A stretch of 64,000 nucleotides of DNA from Duganella sp. BJB476 (lineage in GTDB: Bacteria > Pseudomonadota > Gammaproteobacteria > Burkholderiales > Burkholderiaceae_D): the NCBI RefSeq assembly GCF_003416895.1, contig NZ_QVIO01000014.1:1-64000 (forward strand), given 5' to 3'. The notes beneath the pieces are model-generated. The model saw only the letters and a program-made list of their open reading frames with translations. It was not told the DNA's origin and searched no databases. Shown here piece by piece: positions 28,601 to 37,024 of the stretch. Every line of letters starts with the position of its first letter. Position 1 is the stretch's first letter. Both the position numbers and the translations under genes were made by a program.

Positions 28601-30196
28601 ATGTTAGATGCAACTCTCAAAACCCAGTTGAAAGCCTACTTGGAAAAAGTGGTGCAACCGATTGAGATCGTCGCTTCTCTCGATGACAGCGCCAAGGCCC
28701 GCGAGATGGAAGAACTGCTCCAGGAAATCGTCCTGTTGAGCGACAAGATCACGCTGGTCAAGCGCACCGACGATGCCGAACGCAAACCGTCGTTCAGCAT
28801 CAACCGCCCGGGCACCGATATCGGCGTGCGTTTCGCCGGCGTGCCGATGGGCCATGAATTCACCTCGCTGGTGCTGGCCTTGCTGCAGGTCGGCGGCCAC
28901 ACCATCAAGTTCGACGAGGCCGTGATCGAGCAGATCCGCAACCTGGATGGCGATTACGAATTCGAAACCTTCATCTCGCTGAGCTGCCACAATTGCCCGG
29001 AGGTGGTGCAAGCGCTCAACGCGATGGCGGTGATCAACCCGCGCATCAAGGTGACCACCATCGACGGCGGCGTGTTCCCGCAAGAAGTCGAGGCGCGCCA
29101 GATCATGGCGGTGCCGATGATGTTCCTGAACGGCGAGCACTTCGGCCAGGGCCGCACCAACGTCGAAGAGATCCTGTCCAAGCTGGACAAGAACGCCGGC
29201 GCCCGCCAGGCCGCTGAGCTGAGCAAGAAAGACGTGTTCGACGTGCTGATCGTCGGCGGCGGCCCCGCCGGCGCGGCAGCGGCCATCTACGCCGCCCGCA
29301 AAGGCATCAAGACCGGCGTGCTGGCCGAGCGTTTCGGCGGCCAGGTGCTCGACACCCTGGCGATCGAGAACTTCATCTCGGTCAAGGCTACCGACGGTCC
29401 CAAATTCGCCGTGGCGCTGGAGCAGCACGTCAAGGAATACGAAGTCGACATCATGAACACCCAGCGCGCCGCCAAGCTGGTGCCGGGCAAGCTGATCGAA
29501 GTGCAGACCGCCAGCGGCGCGGTCTTGAAAGCCAAGTCGGTGATCCTGGCCACCGGCGCCCGCTGGCGCGAGATCAACGTGCCGGGCGAGAAGGAATACC
29601 GCAACCACGGCGTGGCCTACTGCCCTCACTGCGACGGCCCGCTGTTCAAGGGCAAGCGCGTGGCGGTGATCGGCGGCGGCAACTCCGGCGTCGAAGCGGC
29701 GATCGACCTGGCCGGCCTGGTCAAGCATGTGACCCTGATCGAGTTCGGCGCCGAACTGCGTGCCGACGCGGTGTTGCAGCGCAAGCTGCGCAGCCTGGCC
29801 AACGTCACCGTGATCGTCTCGGCGCAGACCACCGAGATCCACGGCGACGGCAAGATCGTCAACGGCCTGAGCTACACCGACCGGGTGTCGGGCGCGGTGC
29901 AGAAGGTTGAGCTGGAAGGCGTGTTCGTGCAGATCGGCCTGGTGCCGAACACCGAGTGGCTGAAAGGCACGGTGGCGCTGTCGCGCCACGGCGAGATCGA
30001 AGTCGATGCGCGTGGCCAGACCTCGATACCCGGCGTGTTCGCTGCGGGCGACGTCACCACGGTGCCGTTCAAGCAGATCATCATCGCCACCGGCGACGGC
30101 GCGAAGGCGGCACTGTCGGCCTTCGACCACCTGATCCGCTCGGACGACGAGGAAGTCGTCACCGAGTCTGCCGAGAAGCAGGCGATGACCGCGTAA
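28601..30196 (+). CDS. ahpF: Alkyl hydroperoxide reductase subunit F
   Basis: A 531-residue flavoprotein that passes electrons from NADH to AhpC. It has an N-terminal double-thioredoxin-fold domain with the CHNC centre (Cys129/Cys132), then an FAD domain (IVGGGPAGAAAAIYAARKG), an NAD domain (VAVIGGGNSGVEAAIDLAG) and the second redox centre CPHC (Cys341/Cys344). The final FAD motif (GVFAAGDVTTVPFKQII) is present. Domain order and length match E. coli AhpF. An AAGGAAG site precedes ATG 28601. The gene is followed by the long palindrome at 30221. Confidence 0.96.
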   Translation: MLDATLKTQLKAYLEKVVQPIEIVASLDDSAKAREMEELLQEIVLLSDKITLVKRTDDAERKPSFSINRPGTDIGVRFAGVPMGHEFTSLVLALLQVGGHTIKFDEAVIEQIRNLDGDYEFETFISLSCHNCPEVVQALNAMAVINPRIKVTTIDGGVFPQEVEARQIMAVPMMFLNGEHFGQGRTNVEEILSKLDKNAGARQAAELSKKDVFDVLIVGGGPAGAAAAIYAARKGIKTGVLAERFGGQVLDTLAIENFISVKATDGPKFAVALEQHVKEYEVDIMNTQRAAKLVPGKLIEVQTASGAVLKAKSVILATGARWREINVPGEKEYRNHGVAYCPHCDGPLFKGKRVAVIGGGNSGVEAAIDLAGLVKHVTLIEFGAELRADAVLQRKLRSLANVTVIVSAQTTEIHGDGKIVNGLSYTDRVSGAVQKVELEGVFVQIGLVPNTEWLKGTVALSRHGEIEVDARGQTSIPGVFAAGDVTTVPFKQIIIATGDGAKAALSAFDHLIRSDDEEVVTESAEKQAMTA

Positions 30197-30220
30197 GCGT
30201 ACGCAGCAAAGCAAAAGAGA

Positions 30221-30312
30221 ATCGGGGGTCAAGTCTGACATTCGGACACGGGCTCTGCCGTAACGTTCATTACGGCAGAGCCCGTGTCCGAATGTCAGAC
30301 TTGACCCCCGAT
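30221..30312. repeat. REP-like palindrome, copy 2, acting as bidirectional terminator
   Basis: A perfect palindrome with 43-bp arms (30221-30263 and 30270-30312) and a 6-base loop. It contains the same 20-bp AAGTCTGACATTCGGACACG arm as the element at 108-187, extended outward by ATCGGGGGTC and inward by a unique GGCTCTGCCGTAA. It sits 24 bp after ahpF and 7 bp before the stop of the convergent AI-2E gene, and is followed by a T-run (30315-30321). It can serve as a terminator for both genes. Confidence 0.8.
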
Positions 30313-30319
30313 TATTTTT

Positions 30320-31447
30320 TTATGTCACCAGGTCGGCGCTGGCCTGCCTGGCGCGCAGCTCCATGGCGTTGCGGTGGCGCGCGCGCAGGCGCGGGTCGGT
30401 GATCAGCCGGCCCAGCGTTTCGCCGACCACCATCACCACGCCCAGCAGCGGCAGCACCAGCATCAGTCCCGCCACGCCGGCCACCGAGCCACCGATGAAG
30501 ATCATCAGCACCGTGATCAGTGGATGGATGTGCAGGCTGCGGCCCAGGGTCAGCGGCATGAAGACGAAATCGTCCAGCAGCCGCACCGTGATGAACACGC
30601 CGATCGCCATGTAGGCCACACCCGGATCGGCCGGCGCGTCGGTCGAGGCCACCATCACCACCAGCACGCAGCCGACGATCGAGCCCACATACGGCACCCA
30701 CGCCAGCATCGCCGCGATCAAGCCCAGCACCAGCGGCGACGAGACGCCGATCGCCCACAGCCCGAACGCCAGCACCGCCGTGTCGAGGATGGTCAGCTTG
30801 ATCAGGCCCTGGAAGTAGCGGTGCGCGGTCTGGTCCACTTCGTGCAGCAGGCACAAGGTCTTTTCAAAGAAGGCGTTCGGCACGGCGCGCGCCAAAAACT
30901 TCTTGAAGCGCAAACCGTCGCGCAGGAAGAAGAAGGTCAGGAACGGCGCCAGCAGCAGCGACGGCAGCCACGCCGCCACCGACACCAGGATGTCGGTCAA
31001 ATGCTTCTGCACGAAGCTGCCGGTGAAGGCGCTGACGCGGCTGTTGACCGTGCGCGCCAGCTTGATCTGCTTGAGGATGGGGAACTGCTGCTCCAGCGAC
31101 AGCATCGTGTGGCGCACGAACTCCAGGCCGCCGCTCAGGTACTTGCCCAGCATGTCCTGCCACGAGTCGGACGGGCCGGAATCCCAGTAGATGAACACCA
31201 GGCCGGCCGCCACCAGCAGCAACAGGAACACGCTGCCAACGATCAGCGTGGCGGCGTTGTGGCTCAGGCCCATGCGGATCAAGCGCTGCATCGGCGGTTG
31301 CAGGATGTAGTACAGCACGATCCCCAGCAGGAAGGGGATGGCCAGGAACAGCATCTGCTGCAGCAGGAACAACAGCACGCAGGTGGCGGCGATGATGCCG
31401 CTCCAGACCACCGGCCCGGCGCGCTGTTGGGTCGGCAGGAAATTCAT
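30320..31447 (-). CDS. AI-2E family transporter (PerM-like)
   Basis: A 375-residue inner-membrane protein with about eight transmembrane helices. It has the family's typical start (helices near 15-50), the long extracytoplasmic segment (about 85-160) and the conserved LGLIAAMLAWVPYVGSIVG helix. These transporters export autoinducer-2 or other small molecules, or act as ion antiporters. Its start overlaps the stop of the upstream cyclic-nucleotide-binding gene by 4 bp (ATGA), so the pair is translationally coupled. Confidence 0.88.
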   Translation of the reverse strand: MNFLPTQQRAGPVVWSGIIAATCVLLFLLQQMLFLAIPFLLGIVLYYILQPPMQRLIRMGLSHNAATLIVGSVFLLLLVAAGLVFIYWDSGPSDSWQDMLGKYLSGGLEFVRHTMLSLEQQFPILKQIKLARTVNSRVSAFTGSFVQKHLTDILVSVAAWLPSLLLAPFLTFFFLRDGLRFKKFLARAVPNAFFEKTLCLLHEVDQTAHRYFQGLIKLTILDTAVLAFGLWAIGVSSPLVLGLIAAMLAWVPYVGSIVGCVLVVMVASTDAPADPGVAYMAIGVFITVRLLDDFVFMPLTLGRSLHIHPLITVLMIFIGGSVAGVAGLMLVLPLLGVVMVVGETLGRLITDPRLRARHRNAMELRARQASADLVT

Positions 31448-31926
31448 AGCGCCTCGACTTGCGGCTTGCCGGTCATCCAGTCGCGCAGGCGGCTGCCGAT
31501 GTGGCGCGCCAGGGCCAGCGAGATCTTGTAGCCGATCACGGCGTCGGTCTCCATCAGGCCCATGAAGTCGGCGCGGAAGAACACCGCCAGCTCGCAGTTG
31601 TCCAGCGCGCGCGTCTGCGCGTTGCGCGGCGTGTTGTCCAGCAGGGCCAGGTCGCCGAAGAAGGAGCCGGCCGACAGCTCGGCCACCACTTCGCGCGTGG
31701 CGCCCAGCTGGCGGCTGATGATCACCCGGCCCGACATCACCAGGTACAGCGCCTGGCCTTCCTCGCCCTCGTCGAAGATGATCTCATCGGCCAGGTAGCG
31801 GCGCTCGTGCATCAGGCCGTCGACGATGTTCAGTTCGAGCGGGGTCAGCGTGGCGAACAGCGCCGATTCCTTCAGGCGCAGCAAACGCGGCGACAAAACG
31901 GGCGATTTGAGGAAGCCAAAGATCAA
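31444..31926 (-). CDS. Cyclic nucleotide-binding domain protein without HTH
   Basis: A 160-residue protein made of one cNMP-binding (CRP-type) domain. Visible are LFATLTPLELNIVDGLMHER, the beta-roll with GEEGQALYLVMSGRVIISRQ, and the phosphate-binding cassette region FFGDLALLDNTPRNAQTRAL. The C-terminal DNA-binding helix-turn-helix of CRP/FNR regulators is missing, so it probably regulates a partner protein, perhaps the AI-2E transporter it is coupled to. I assign a TTG start at 31926 because GGAG lies 5 bp before it; no ATG fits. Confidence 0.75.
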   Translation of the reverse strand: MIFGFLKSPVLSPRLLRLKESALFATLTPLELNIVDGLMHERRYLADEIIFDEGEEGQALYLVMSGRVIISRQLGATREVVAELSAGSFFGDLALLDNTPRNAQTRALDNCELAVFFRADFMGLMETDAVIGYKISLALARHIGSRLRDWMTGKPQVEAL

Positions 31927-31991
31927 GGGAACTCCGTGCAGGGCAAGGTGCGCGGACCGGGCCGGCCCGGCTTTATCGTTCCAATGATAAC

Positions 31992-32609
31992 TTAAAGTTG
32001 CACGGTAGCGGACAGCGGCAAGGCCGGGTCGAGGTGGCTGGTGAGCAGGATGCACTGGCGCGCCAGCCGTTCGGGCGCCGACAGCTGTTGCCGCAGATAG
32101 GCCATGGCGTCGGCGTCGAGGCCGTTGAAGGGCTCGTCGATCAGCAGTAGCCGCACCGGCAGCGCCAGCGCCAGCGACAGCTGCATCTTCTTGTGCTGGC
32201 CCAGCGACAGCGTGGTGACCGGCTGGTCCAGCGTGTGCAGCAGGTGGAAGGCTTGCAGTTCGGCGTTGAGCAGCGCGGCATCGGTGTCGGGATACAGCGA
32301 CAGGTGCAGGTCGAGGATTTCGCGCACCGTCAGCCACGGCAGTTGCGGCGTGTCGCCGCCGCAGTAGTAGCACTGCAGGCGGTAGGCCAGCGGCTGGGCC
32401 TGGATGTCCAGGCCGTCCAGCGTGATGGCGCCTGCATGCGGCGTCAGCGCGCCGCCGGCCAGCTTCAGCAGCGTGGTCTTGCCGGCGCCGTTTTCGCCGC
32501 GCAGCCAGGTGATGCCCGCACCCAGTTGCAGGTCGAAGCGGCGGAACAGCGGATGGCTGGCGTATTCGAAGGTCAGCTGGTCGATGCGCAGCACGGGGTT
32601 CAATTCCAT
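31992..32609 (-). CDS. ABC transporter ATP-binding protein
   Basis: A 205-residue ABC ATPase. Walker A is RGENGAGKTTLLKLAGG (about 36-52), the signature LSLGQHKKMQLSLA, Walker B RLLLIDEPFNGLD, and the switch His is in LTSHLD. It is small, like CcmA-type exporter ATPases. It overlaps the 3' end of the membrane gene at 32600 by 10 bp and is transcribed after it, so the two likely form one exporter of unknown substrate. Confidence 0.88.
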   Translation of the reverse strand: MELNPVLRIDQLTFEYASHPLFRRFDLQLGAGITWLRGENGAGKTTLLKLAGGALTPHAGAITLDGLDIQAQPLAYRLQCYYCGGDTPQLPWLTVREILDLHLSLYPDTDAALLNAELQAFHLLHTLDQPVTTLSLGQHKKMQLSLALALPVRLLLIDEPFNGLDADAMAYLRQQLSAPERLARQCILLTSHLDPALPLSATVQL

Positions 32610-33757
32610 AGTTCGCTTCCAATGGCAGTCAGGATGATGATGGCGCTGATGACCAGCCCAACGCGGCCGCGCACGCTCAGGCGGCGCAGCGAGATGATGG
32701 CGACTTGGGCGACGCCGGCAAAGCACAGCCAGACGGTGGCGACGGTGGTGCTGTAGCCGGCGCTGCTGGCGCGGCCCAGGTGGCCCAAGGTCAGCAGCGC
32801 GAACCAGGCCATCACGGCCAGGCCGGGCAGCAGCGTGGACACGCGCGCAAAGCGGAACAGGCGCTCGATGCGCACCGGCCACGCCGCCGCGACCGGGCGC
32901 AGCAGGGCGATCTGTTCGGTGACGGCCTTGTCGCCGCGGTCGGTCAGCAGCATCAACAGGATCGCGGCGTTGAAGCCCCACAGCGCCGGCGGCACCACCG
33001 GCGGATGCCACAGCCACACGGCGATGCCCAGCGCGGCGCCCAGCAGCAGCACGGTCTGCTGGATGCCGACCACGTTCTCGGCGCGCCAGAACGGCAGCCA
33101 GAACAGCTGGCGCCAGTGATACAGCGCGGTCCGCGCGCGCTGCGCCGGGGCGCCGGCGCTGGCGCCCCGGCGCAGCGCCGCCGGAACATACGGGCCTGGC
33201 GCTGGGCGGTCGGGGGCTAGCCTGGCGGCGGCCGGCATGCGGCAACGCTGTGCCAGCACCAGCGTCGAGACGATCCAGCCCAGCAGCAGCGAGCCGACGG
33301 TCAGCAGCAGCGCCTGCGGGGCGACCGGTTGCAGCCAGTCCGGCCATTGGTACAGCCAGATGGTGGTGGAAATTGCGTAAGCCATGCTCAACGGAACGAT
33401 GATCATGCCGGCCACGGCGATGTTGGCGCCCCATTGCAGGCGTGCCGGAATCGGCAGCGGACGGCACCACAGCAGCGCCTGCGCCGGCAGCAGCCGTTTG
33501 CGCAGCAGCCAGACCGGCGCGCTGGCGATCAGCGTCTGGCCGGCGAACAAGCCCAGCGCCTGCGGCCACGGCCGCGTCGCCGCAAACAATCCGGGCAGGG
33601 CCAGGCAGGCGATCAGCCCCACCAGCACCTGGCCGAAACCGAGCAGTATGTATTCCAGCGAAGTCTTGAAACTGGCGACGAACTGCAGCATCGCCTGGTG
33701 CGCCATGCGGATGCGGAAACGCAGATAGGGCGTGCGGAACGGTGTCGGAATACTCAT
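32600..33757 (-). CDS. ABC transporter permease-like membrane protein
   Basis: A 385-residue polytopic membrane protein with about ten hydrophobic segments (for example YILLGFGQVLVGLIACLALP and GRVGLVISAIIILTAIGS). An Ala/Pro/Arg-rich hydrophilic loop lies near residues 185-215. I recognise no named permease family; its role is inferred from the overlapping ABC ATPase gene. ATG 33757 (MSIPTPF) is chosen; a TTG at 33781 would add eight residues. Confidence 0.65.
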   Translation of the reverse strand: MSIPTPFRTPYLRFRIRMAHQAMLQFVASFKTSLEYILLGFGQVLVGLIACLALPGLFAATRPWPQALGLFAGQTLIASAPVWLLRKRLLPAQALLWCRPLPIPARLQWGANIAVAGMIIVPLSMAYAISTTIWLYQWPDWLQPVAPQALLLTVGSLLLGWIVSTLVLAQRCRMPAAARLAPDRPAPGPYVPAALRRGASAGAPAQRARTALYHWRQLFWLPFWRAENVVGIQQTVLLLGAALGIAVWLWHPPVVPPALWGFNAAILLMLLTDRGDKAVTEQIALLRPVAAAWPVRIERLFRFARVSTLLPGLAVMAWFALLTLGHLGRASSAGYSTTVATVWLCFAGVAQVAIISLRRLSVRGRVGLVISAIIILTAIGSELWN

Positions 33758-33795
33758 GCCGGAAGGATAACATCCGCTCAATTAGGCGGGACTTA

Positions 33796-33827
33796 ATTGG
33801 TTGTAAATGGGTGTATTATTGGTTGTA
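33796..33827 (+). promoter_or_regulatory. Paired direct repeats at the fic start
   Basis: The 10-mer ATTGGTTGTA occurs at 33796-33805 and again at 33818-33827, 22 bp apart (about two helical turns), with the second copy touching the Fic start codon. Such phased repeats could be an operator for autoregulation; nothing else supports this. Confidence 0.4.
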
Positions 33828-34876
33828 TGCTGCGTACCGATACTCTGCACATCACCCCTGAGATCCTGAATCTTATTGCGGGGATCGATGAATTCAAAGG
33901 TGCCTGGCGGGCCTTGGGCCGGCTTGCGCCGGACCGGCTGTCGGCCTTGCGCCGCGTCGCCACCATTGAAAGTATCGGCTCCTCCACCCGTATTGAAGGC
34001 GCCAGCTTGTCAGATCGCGAGGTGGCGCGCTTGCTTTCCAATCTCAAGGTCAAATCGTTTGTCACGCGCGATGAACAGGAAGTGGCGGGCTATGCGGAAT
34101 TAATGGACGTCGTATTCCACTCTTGGCCAGACATTCCGGTGACCGAAAACCATATCAAGCAATTGCACCAGATGCTGCTGCGTCATAGCGACAAGGACGA
34201 GCGGCATCGCGGCGCATACAAGACCAGCATCAATAGCGTGGTTGCCTTCGACGCCGATGGCTGGCAGTTGGGCGTCGTGTTCGAAACAGCGTCGCCGTTT
34301 GATACGCCGCGACTCATGGCTGAGCTTCTAGATTGGAGCGTGCAGGAGTTGCGTGGCGGGCGGCTGCATCCTTTGCTGGTGATCGCCATTTTCACGGTTG
34401 TTTTCCTGGCGATTCATCCATTCCAGGACGGTAATGGGCGCTTGAGTCGTATTTTGACCACCTTGCTATTGCTCCGCTCCGGCTATGCATTCGTACCTTA
34501 CAGCTCACTGGAAAGCGTGATTGAAGCAAGCAAGGAATCGTATTACCTGGCGCTCAGGCAAACGCAAGCGACGATCCGCAGCGATGCGCCGGATTGGCAA
34601 CCGTGGCTGCTGTTTTTTCTGCGTTCGCTGGCGGAACAGATACGCCGGCTTGAGAAGAAGGTCGAGCTGGAGCGTGTTGTGCTGGCGGCGCTACCTGAAC
34701 TGTCGCTGCAAATCGTGCAGTTTGCACGAGAACATGGCCGGGTGACGATGGCGGATATCTTGCGGGCCTCCGGCCGCAACCGAAACACTTTGAAGCCGCA
34801 TTTTCGCAACCTGGTTGAACATGGCCAGTTGAGGCAGTTCGGCAGCGGGCGCGGAGTCTGGTACGAGTTGGGATAA
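33827..34876 (+). CDS. Fic family protein (predicted AMPylase, class II)
   Basis: A 349-residue Fic-domain protein. The catalytic motif HPFQDGNGRLSR begins at His197, intact for nucleotide transfer from ATP to protein hydroxyls. An N-terminal inhibitory helix carries STRIEG (Ser53 to Gly58), the class II autoinhibitory (S/T)xxxE(G/N) signature. A winged-helix-like C-terminal domain (LPELSLQIVQFAREHGRVTM, then SGRNRNTLKPHFRNLVEHG) suggests DNA binding. No separate antitoxin gene is present. Base composition is less GC-rich than the neighbours, hinting at horizontal acquisition. Confidence 0.88.
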   Translation: MLRTDTLHITPEILNLIAGIDEFKGAWRALGRLAPDRLSALRRVATIESIGSSTRIEGASLSDREVARLLSNLKVKSFVTRDEQEVAGYAELMDVVFHSWPDIPVTENHIKQLHQMLLRHSDKDERHRGAYKTSINSVVAFDADGWQLGVVFETASPFDTPRLMAELLDWSVQELRGGRLHPLLVIAIFTVVFLAIHPFQDGNGRLSRILTTLLLLRSGYAFVPYSSLESVIEASKESYYLALRQTQATIRSDAPDWQPWLLFFLRSLAEQIRRLEKKVELERVVLAALPELSLQIVQFAREHGRVTMADILRASGRNRNTLKPHFRNLVEHGQLRQFGSGRGVWYELG

Positions 34877-34893
34877 AAGCGGCGCAGAAATGA

Positions 34894-34921
34894 TTAAGGG
34901 CCCGACGAATCGGGCCCTTAA
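34894..34921. terminator. Strong hairpin between fic and the tRNA pair
   Basis: TTAAGGGCCCG (34894-34904) pairs perfectly with CGGGCCCTTAA (34911-34921); the flanking A and T extend the stem to 12 bp around a CGAA loop. It lies 17 bp after the Fic stop and 7 bp beyond the 3' end of the opposite-strand tRNA-Asp, so it can end transcription from both sides. Confidence 0.7.
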
Positions 34922-34928
34922 AGGAATT

Positions 34929-35005
34929 TGGCGGAGCGGACGGGACTCGAACCCGCGACCCCCGGCGTGACAGGCCGGTATTCTAACCAACTGAACTACC
35001 GCTCC
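34929..35005 (-). tRNA. tRNA-Asp (GTC)
   Basis: A 77-nt tRNA including an encoded CCA. The acceptor stem GGAGCGG/CCGCTCC with discriminator G, the anticodon loop CTGTCAC (anticodon GTC) and the T arm GGGTTCGAGTCCC are all seen. It lies 23 bp downstream of tRNA-Val in the same direction, so they are likely processed from one transcript. Confidence 0.96.
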
Positions 35006-35028
35006 AAATTTCGTTTTTTCTGTTTTCT

Positions 35029-35104
35029 TGGTGGGTGCTGAGAGGGTCGAACTCCCGACCTACGCCTTGTAAGGGCGCCGCTCTACCAACTGAGCTAAGC
35101 ACCC
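35029..35104 (-). tRNA. tRNA-Val (TAC)
   Basis: A 76-nt tRNA including an encoded CCA. The acceptor stem GGGTGCT/AGCACCC with discriminator A, the D arm TAGCTCAGTTGGTAGAGC, the anticodon loop CTTACAA (anticodon TAC) and the T arm GGGAGTTCGACCCTC are present. It is the first of the two-tRNA transcript. Confidence 0.96.
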
Positions 35105-35284
35105 AGAAAACATATCAGCTTTGCTTCACTACTTTGTCACAACTGCTGAACGAGGCCGTATTCTACAAGCTGGTTTATCCGTTCCGCAAGGGTTTTTGTA
35201 AATAATTTAGAAAATTTGTTTGCGGCCTCGCTTCCCGGTGTCACCATAGCCCCGCGCCGAATACCCAGAATAAGGACCGCCAGC

Positions 35285-36559
35285 ATGCGCCACCACGATC
35301 ACCAGCTCGACCCCCTGTACCGCCGCGTCAGCTGGCGGCTGATGCCTTTCCTGTTCCTGTGTTACGTGGCCGCCTACCTGGACCGGGTCAACGTCGGCTT
35401 CGCCAAATTGCAGATGCTGGCCGACCTGCGTTTCAGCGATACCGTCTATGGCATCGGCGCCGGCATCTTCTTCGTCGGCTACTTCCTGTTCGAGGTGCCG
35501 TCCAACCTGCTGATGACGCGCACCGGCGCCCGCATCTGGATCGCCCGCATCATGATCAGCTGGGGCTTGATCTCGTCGGCGCTGATGCTGGCCAACAGCG
35601 TGGCGACGTTTTATCTGCTGCGCTTCCTGCTCGGCGCGGCGGAGGCCGGCTTCTTCCCCGGCATCATCCTGTATCTGACGTACTGGTATCCGGCCCATCG
35701 CCGCGCGCGCATGGTGGCGCTGTTCATGAGCGGGGTGGCGGTGGCCGGCGTGGTCGGCGGACCGCTGTCGGGCTGGATCATGAAAACCTTCGCCGGACTA
35801 TATGGCCTCAGCGGCTGGCAATGGCTGTTCCTGCTGGAAGGCTTGCCGTCGGTGCTGATCGGCGTCTGGACGCTGTTCTACCTGGACGACGGCATCCGCA
35901 GCGCCAAGTGGCTCAGCGAGGACGACAAGCAGCAGCTGGAGCGCGCCATCGCCGAAGACGGCCAGCATCAGCAGCGTCTGCCGCTGGCGCAGGTATTCGG
36001 CAGCGGCAAGGTATGGCTGCTGGCGCTGGTGTACTTCCTGTTCGTGATGGGCTTGTACGGCGTGAGCTTCTGGCTGCCGCAGTTGATCAAGAACAGCGGC
36101 GTCAAGGACGTGTTCGATATCGGCCTGTTGACGGCGATCCCGTACTCGGTGGCGGCGGTGGCGATGGTGCTGGCCGCGCGCCACTCCGACCGCAGCGGCG
36201 AACGGCGCTGGCACGCGGCCGCTGCCGCCGTGGCCGGCGCGCTGGGCCTGGTGGTGGCCACTGTCTACAGCGACAACACCGTCATCGCCATGGCCGCGCT
36301 GAGCGTGGCGACGGCCGGCATCCTGAGCACCTTCCCGATCTTCTGGAGCTTGCCGACCGCCATGCTGGGCGGCGCGGCGGCGGCGGCCGGCATCGCCTTG
36401 ATCAACTCGGTCGGCAACCTGGCCGGCTTCGCCAGTCCCTACCTGGTCGGCGCCATCAAGGATGCGAGCGGCAGCACCGCCAACGGCATCTATCTGCTGG
36501 CGGCCAGCCTGGTGGCCGGCGCCGTGCTGGTGGTGGCGCGACGATTACCTGGGACGTAA
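35285..36559 (+). CDS. MFS transporter, anion:cation symporter (ACS) type
   Basis: A 424-residue permease with 12 predicted helices. The first helix carries FLFLCYVAAYLDRVNVGFAK, the DRVNVGFA signature of the ACS subfamily (tartrate, phthalate, hexuronate and similar organic-acid transporters). Helix 4 and the loop after it (GIILYLTYWYPAHRRARMVA) also match. ATG 35285 follows AAGGA; the frame upstream is not family-like. It heads a run of same-strand genes (NTF2-like, hydrolase, HTH), which suggests uptake and handling of an organic acid or ester. Confidence 0.88.
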   Translation: MRHHDHQLDPLYRRVSWRLMPFLFLCYVAAYLDRVNVGFAKLQMLADLRFSDTVYGIGAGIFFVGYFLFEVPSNLLMTRTGARIWIARIMISWGLISSALMLANSVATFYLLRFLLGAAEAGFFPGIILYLTYWYPAHRRARMVALFMSGVAVAGVVGGPLSGWIMKTFAGLYGLSGWQWLFLLEGLPSVLIGVWTLFYLDDGIRSAKWLSEDDKQQLERAIAEDGQHQQRLPLAQVFGSGKVWLLALVYFLFVMGLYGVSFWLPQLIKNSGVKDVFDIGLLTAIPYSVAAVAMVLAARHSDRSGERRWHAAAAAVAGALGLVVATVYSDNTVIAMAALSVATAGILSTFPIFWSLPTAMLGGAAAAAGIALINSVGNLAGFASPYLVGAIKDASGSTANGIYLLAASLVAGAVLVVARRLPGT

Positions 36560-36629
36560 TCGCCGCCGCGCACCGATTTCCGGAGAATGGTTTCTGTCGC
36601 CACGACACAACCCACTCAAGGAGATCAGC

Positions 36630-36986
36630 ATGACTACCCCATCCCACATCGCTACGCTATACCTGGCCGTCTGGAACGAACGCGACGCCGCCGCCCGCCG
36701 CGCCCTGGTGGCGCGCGCCTTCGCGCTCGACGCCAGCTACCTCGACCCGATGATGCGCGGCGCCGGCCACGACGGCATCGACGCCATGATCGCCGGCGCG
36801 CAAAGCCAGTTCCCCGGCTTCCGCTTCGAACTGGACGGCACGCCGGACGGCCACAACCATGTGGTGCGCTTCTCGTGGACGCTGGCCGCGCCCGGCAGCG
36901 CGCCGGTGGCGCACGGCACCGATGTCGCCGAGCTCGGCGCCGACGGCCGCCTGACCCGCGTCACCGGCTTCCTGAACGCCGCCTGA
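36630..36986 (+). CDS. NTF2-like / SnoaL-like protein
   Basis: A 118-residue cone-fold protein (IATLYLAVWNERDAAARRAL; LDPMMRGAGHDGIDAMIAGA; HNHVVRFSWTLAA; GTDVAEL). The fold is used by isomerases, dehydratases and ligand binders. No catalytic assignment is possible. An AAGGAGATCAGC site precedes the start, nearly identical to that of the next gene, supporting joint expression. Confidence 0.8.
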   Translation: MTTPSHIATLYLAVWNERDAAARRALVARAFALDASYLDPMMRGAGHDGIDAMIAGAQSQFPGFRFELDGTPDGHNHVVRFSWTLAAPGSAPVAHGTDVAELGADGRLTRVTGFLNAA

Positions 36987-37024
36987 TTACAGTCGAGCTA
37001 TCATTACCTTCCAAGGAGATCATC

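Noticed and set aside
31444..32622. A single 392-codon reverse frame covering the cNMP protein and part of the ABC ATPase gene
   Set aside because: Only the last 160 codons match a domain; the rest is out of frame with the real ATPase gene. A TTG start with GGAG at 31926 explains the protein.
34929..35104. tRNA pair as an integration site of a mobile element
   Set aside because: No integrase, no duplicated tRNA 3' end and no flanking repeats are seen within the window.
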